This document shows, one piece after another, positions 7,041-7,439 of a DNA stretch of 7,439 nucleotides. The first letter of the stretch is position 1. Every line of letters begins with the position of its first letter. Location of the stretch: positions 1 to 7,439 of the forward strand of contig JACDAZ010000477.1 in NCBI GenBank assembly GCA_013695175.1. The letters are read 5' to 3'. Source of the DNA: Flavisolibacter sp. (GTDB taxonomy: Bacteria; Bacteroidota; Bacteroidia; Chitinophagales; Chitinophagaceae). Made by a program: the position numbers and the translations under genes. The notes below the pieces were generated by a model. The model made no database searches. It saw nothing but the letters and a program-made list of their open reading frames with translations, and was not told where the DNA came from.

Positions 7041-7081
7041 AAATGTTTTGCCAGGCCTGAATTTTAAAAAACGTTTATAGT
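7041..7081. other. Intergenic spacer with imperfect inverted repeat before hddA
   Basis: The gap between the GT4-type gene and hddA holds AAATGTTTT (7041-7049) and AAAACGTTT (7068-7076), which are inverted copies with one mismatch (a possible G-U pair only on the plus-strand RNA). The perfect 8-base palindrome CAGGCCTG (7052-7059) lies between them. One arm directly abuts the hddA start codon on the mRNA. This could be leader structure affecting hddA translation, or chance in AT-rich sequence. I see no convincing Bacteroidota -7 element (TAnnTTTG), so internal promotion is not supported. Confidence 0.25.
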
Positions 7082-7439
7082 TTATTTTATTATACCTGCA
7101 ACTCTCTTTATTGCTTTGGTTAAATTACTCCAACTGTATTTTTCCTTTTCTGTACGAAGATGCTGAATAAAATGTTCCTGCCCTAATTGGTAAAACCTGG
7201 TTATAGCGCTTGCAATAGAATCCGGATCAGGTTCACAAATCAGTCCTACTTTTTCGTGTGGAACTAAAGAAGGTAAGCCACCAACATTTGTTACAATCAT
7301 TGGCTTTTCAAAATGATAGGCAAGGGGGGTAACACCACTTTGTGTTGCATTTCTATAAGGTTGAATTACACAATCTGCAGCACATAAATAATATTTTACT
7401 TCTGTATCCTCTATAAATTGAGTTTTTAAAATTATGGCT
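7082..7439 (-). CDS. Glycosyltransferase with GT4-like C-terminal domain, 5' part beyond window edge
   Basis: This is the last 118 codons of a glycosyltransferase; the frame is open to the right edge, so the gene starts outside the window and the Met at 7300 is internal. The visible part is the C-terminal Rossmann lobe of a GT-B enzyme. It has a run reading YYLCAADCVIQPYRNAT, then QSGVTPLAYHFEKPMIVTNV, then GGLPSLV and GLICEPDPDSIASAI. That is the usual order in GT4-type enzymes: donor-binding loop, the K-P-M-I-V-T strand, the glycine turn and the E-P-x-D motif before the C-terminal helices. The classical EX7E donor motif is not present. The ATQSG version occurs in a subgroup of GT4-like proteins as far as I recall. 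It precedes hddA by 41 bases in the same direction. It may add heptose or another sugar to the growing glycan, but donor and acceptor cannot be inferred. Confidence 0.88.
   Translation of the reverse strand, partial: AIILKTQFIEDTEVKYYLCAADCVIQPYRNATQSGVTPLAYHFEKPMIVTNVGGLPSLVPHEKVGLICEPDPDSIASAITRFYQLGQEHFIQHLRTEKEKYSWSNLTKAIKRVAGIIK

Noticed and set aside
1..7439. CRISPR arrays, tRNA/rRNA genes, transposases, toxin-antitoxin or defence genes
   Set aside because: No regularly spaced repeats, tRNA-like cloverleafs or mobile-element proteins were seen on either strand; the window is filled by the genes listed.

Overview
The window looks like the chromosome of a Bacteroidota member, possibly Chitinophagaceae. 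This is inferred from the low GC content, the weak or absent Shine-Dalgarno sequences, the style of the LepA tail and the gene content; no taxonomic search was possible. It is almost fully coding. The largest gap is 48 bases, and no stretch over 300 bases lacks a gene.

Layout: the 3' end of lepA (elongation factor 4) runs rightward over 2-631. Everything else is on the minus strand and reads from the right edge toward lepA. In transcription order the genes are: the C-terminal end of a GT4-type glycosyltransferase (7439-7082); hddA, a heptose 7-phosphate kinase (7040-6018); gmhA, sedoheptulose 7-phosphate isomerase (6016-5432); a fused hddC-gmhB gene (5442-4192); an unrecognised secreted protein (4173-3172); a Wzx-like flippase (3123-1675); and a glycosyltransferase resembling the Gtf3/galactofuranosyltransferase group (1659-628). 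Gaps run from an 11-base overlap to 48 bases, so one operon-like transcript is likely.

Together the three central genes encode all four steps from sedoheptulose 7-phosphate to GDP-D-glycero-alpha-D-manno-heptose: isomerase, 1-kinase, 7-phosphatase and guanylyltransferase. With two glycosyltransferases and a lipid-linked-sugar flippase alongside, the locus most likely builds a heptose-containing surface glycan (O-antigen, capsule or glycoprotein glycan). No polymerase, ligase or initiating phosphoglycosyltransferase is visible, so the locus probably continues beyond the right edge.

The points most worth attention are: the uncharacterised secreted protein lying between the sugar-nucleotide genes and the flippase; the bifunctional HddC-GmhB protein, whose phosphatase half has altered zinc-loop and motif IV residues; the non-ATG starts; and the convergent junction in which lepA and the last glycosyltransferase share one palindromic TTAA as both stop codons. 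I did not find a clearly new system. The secreted protein is the best candidate for undescribed biology.
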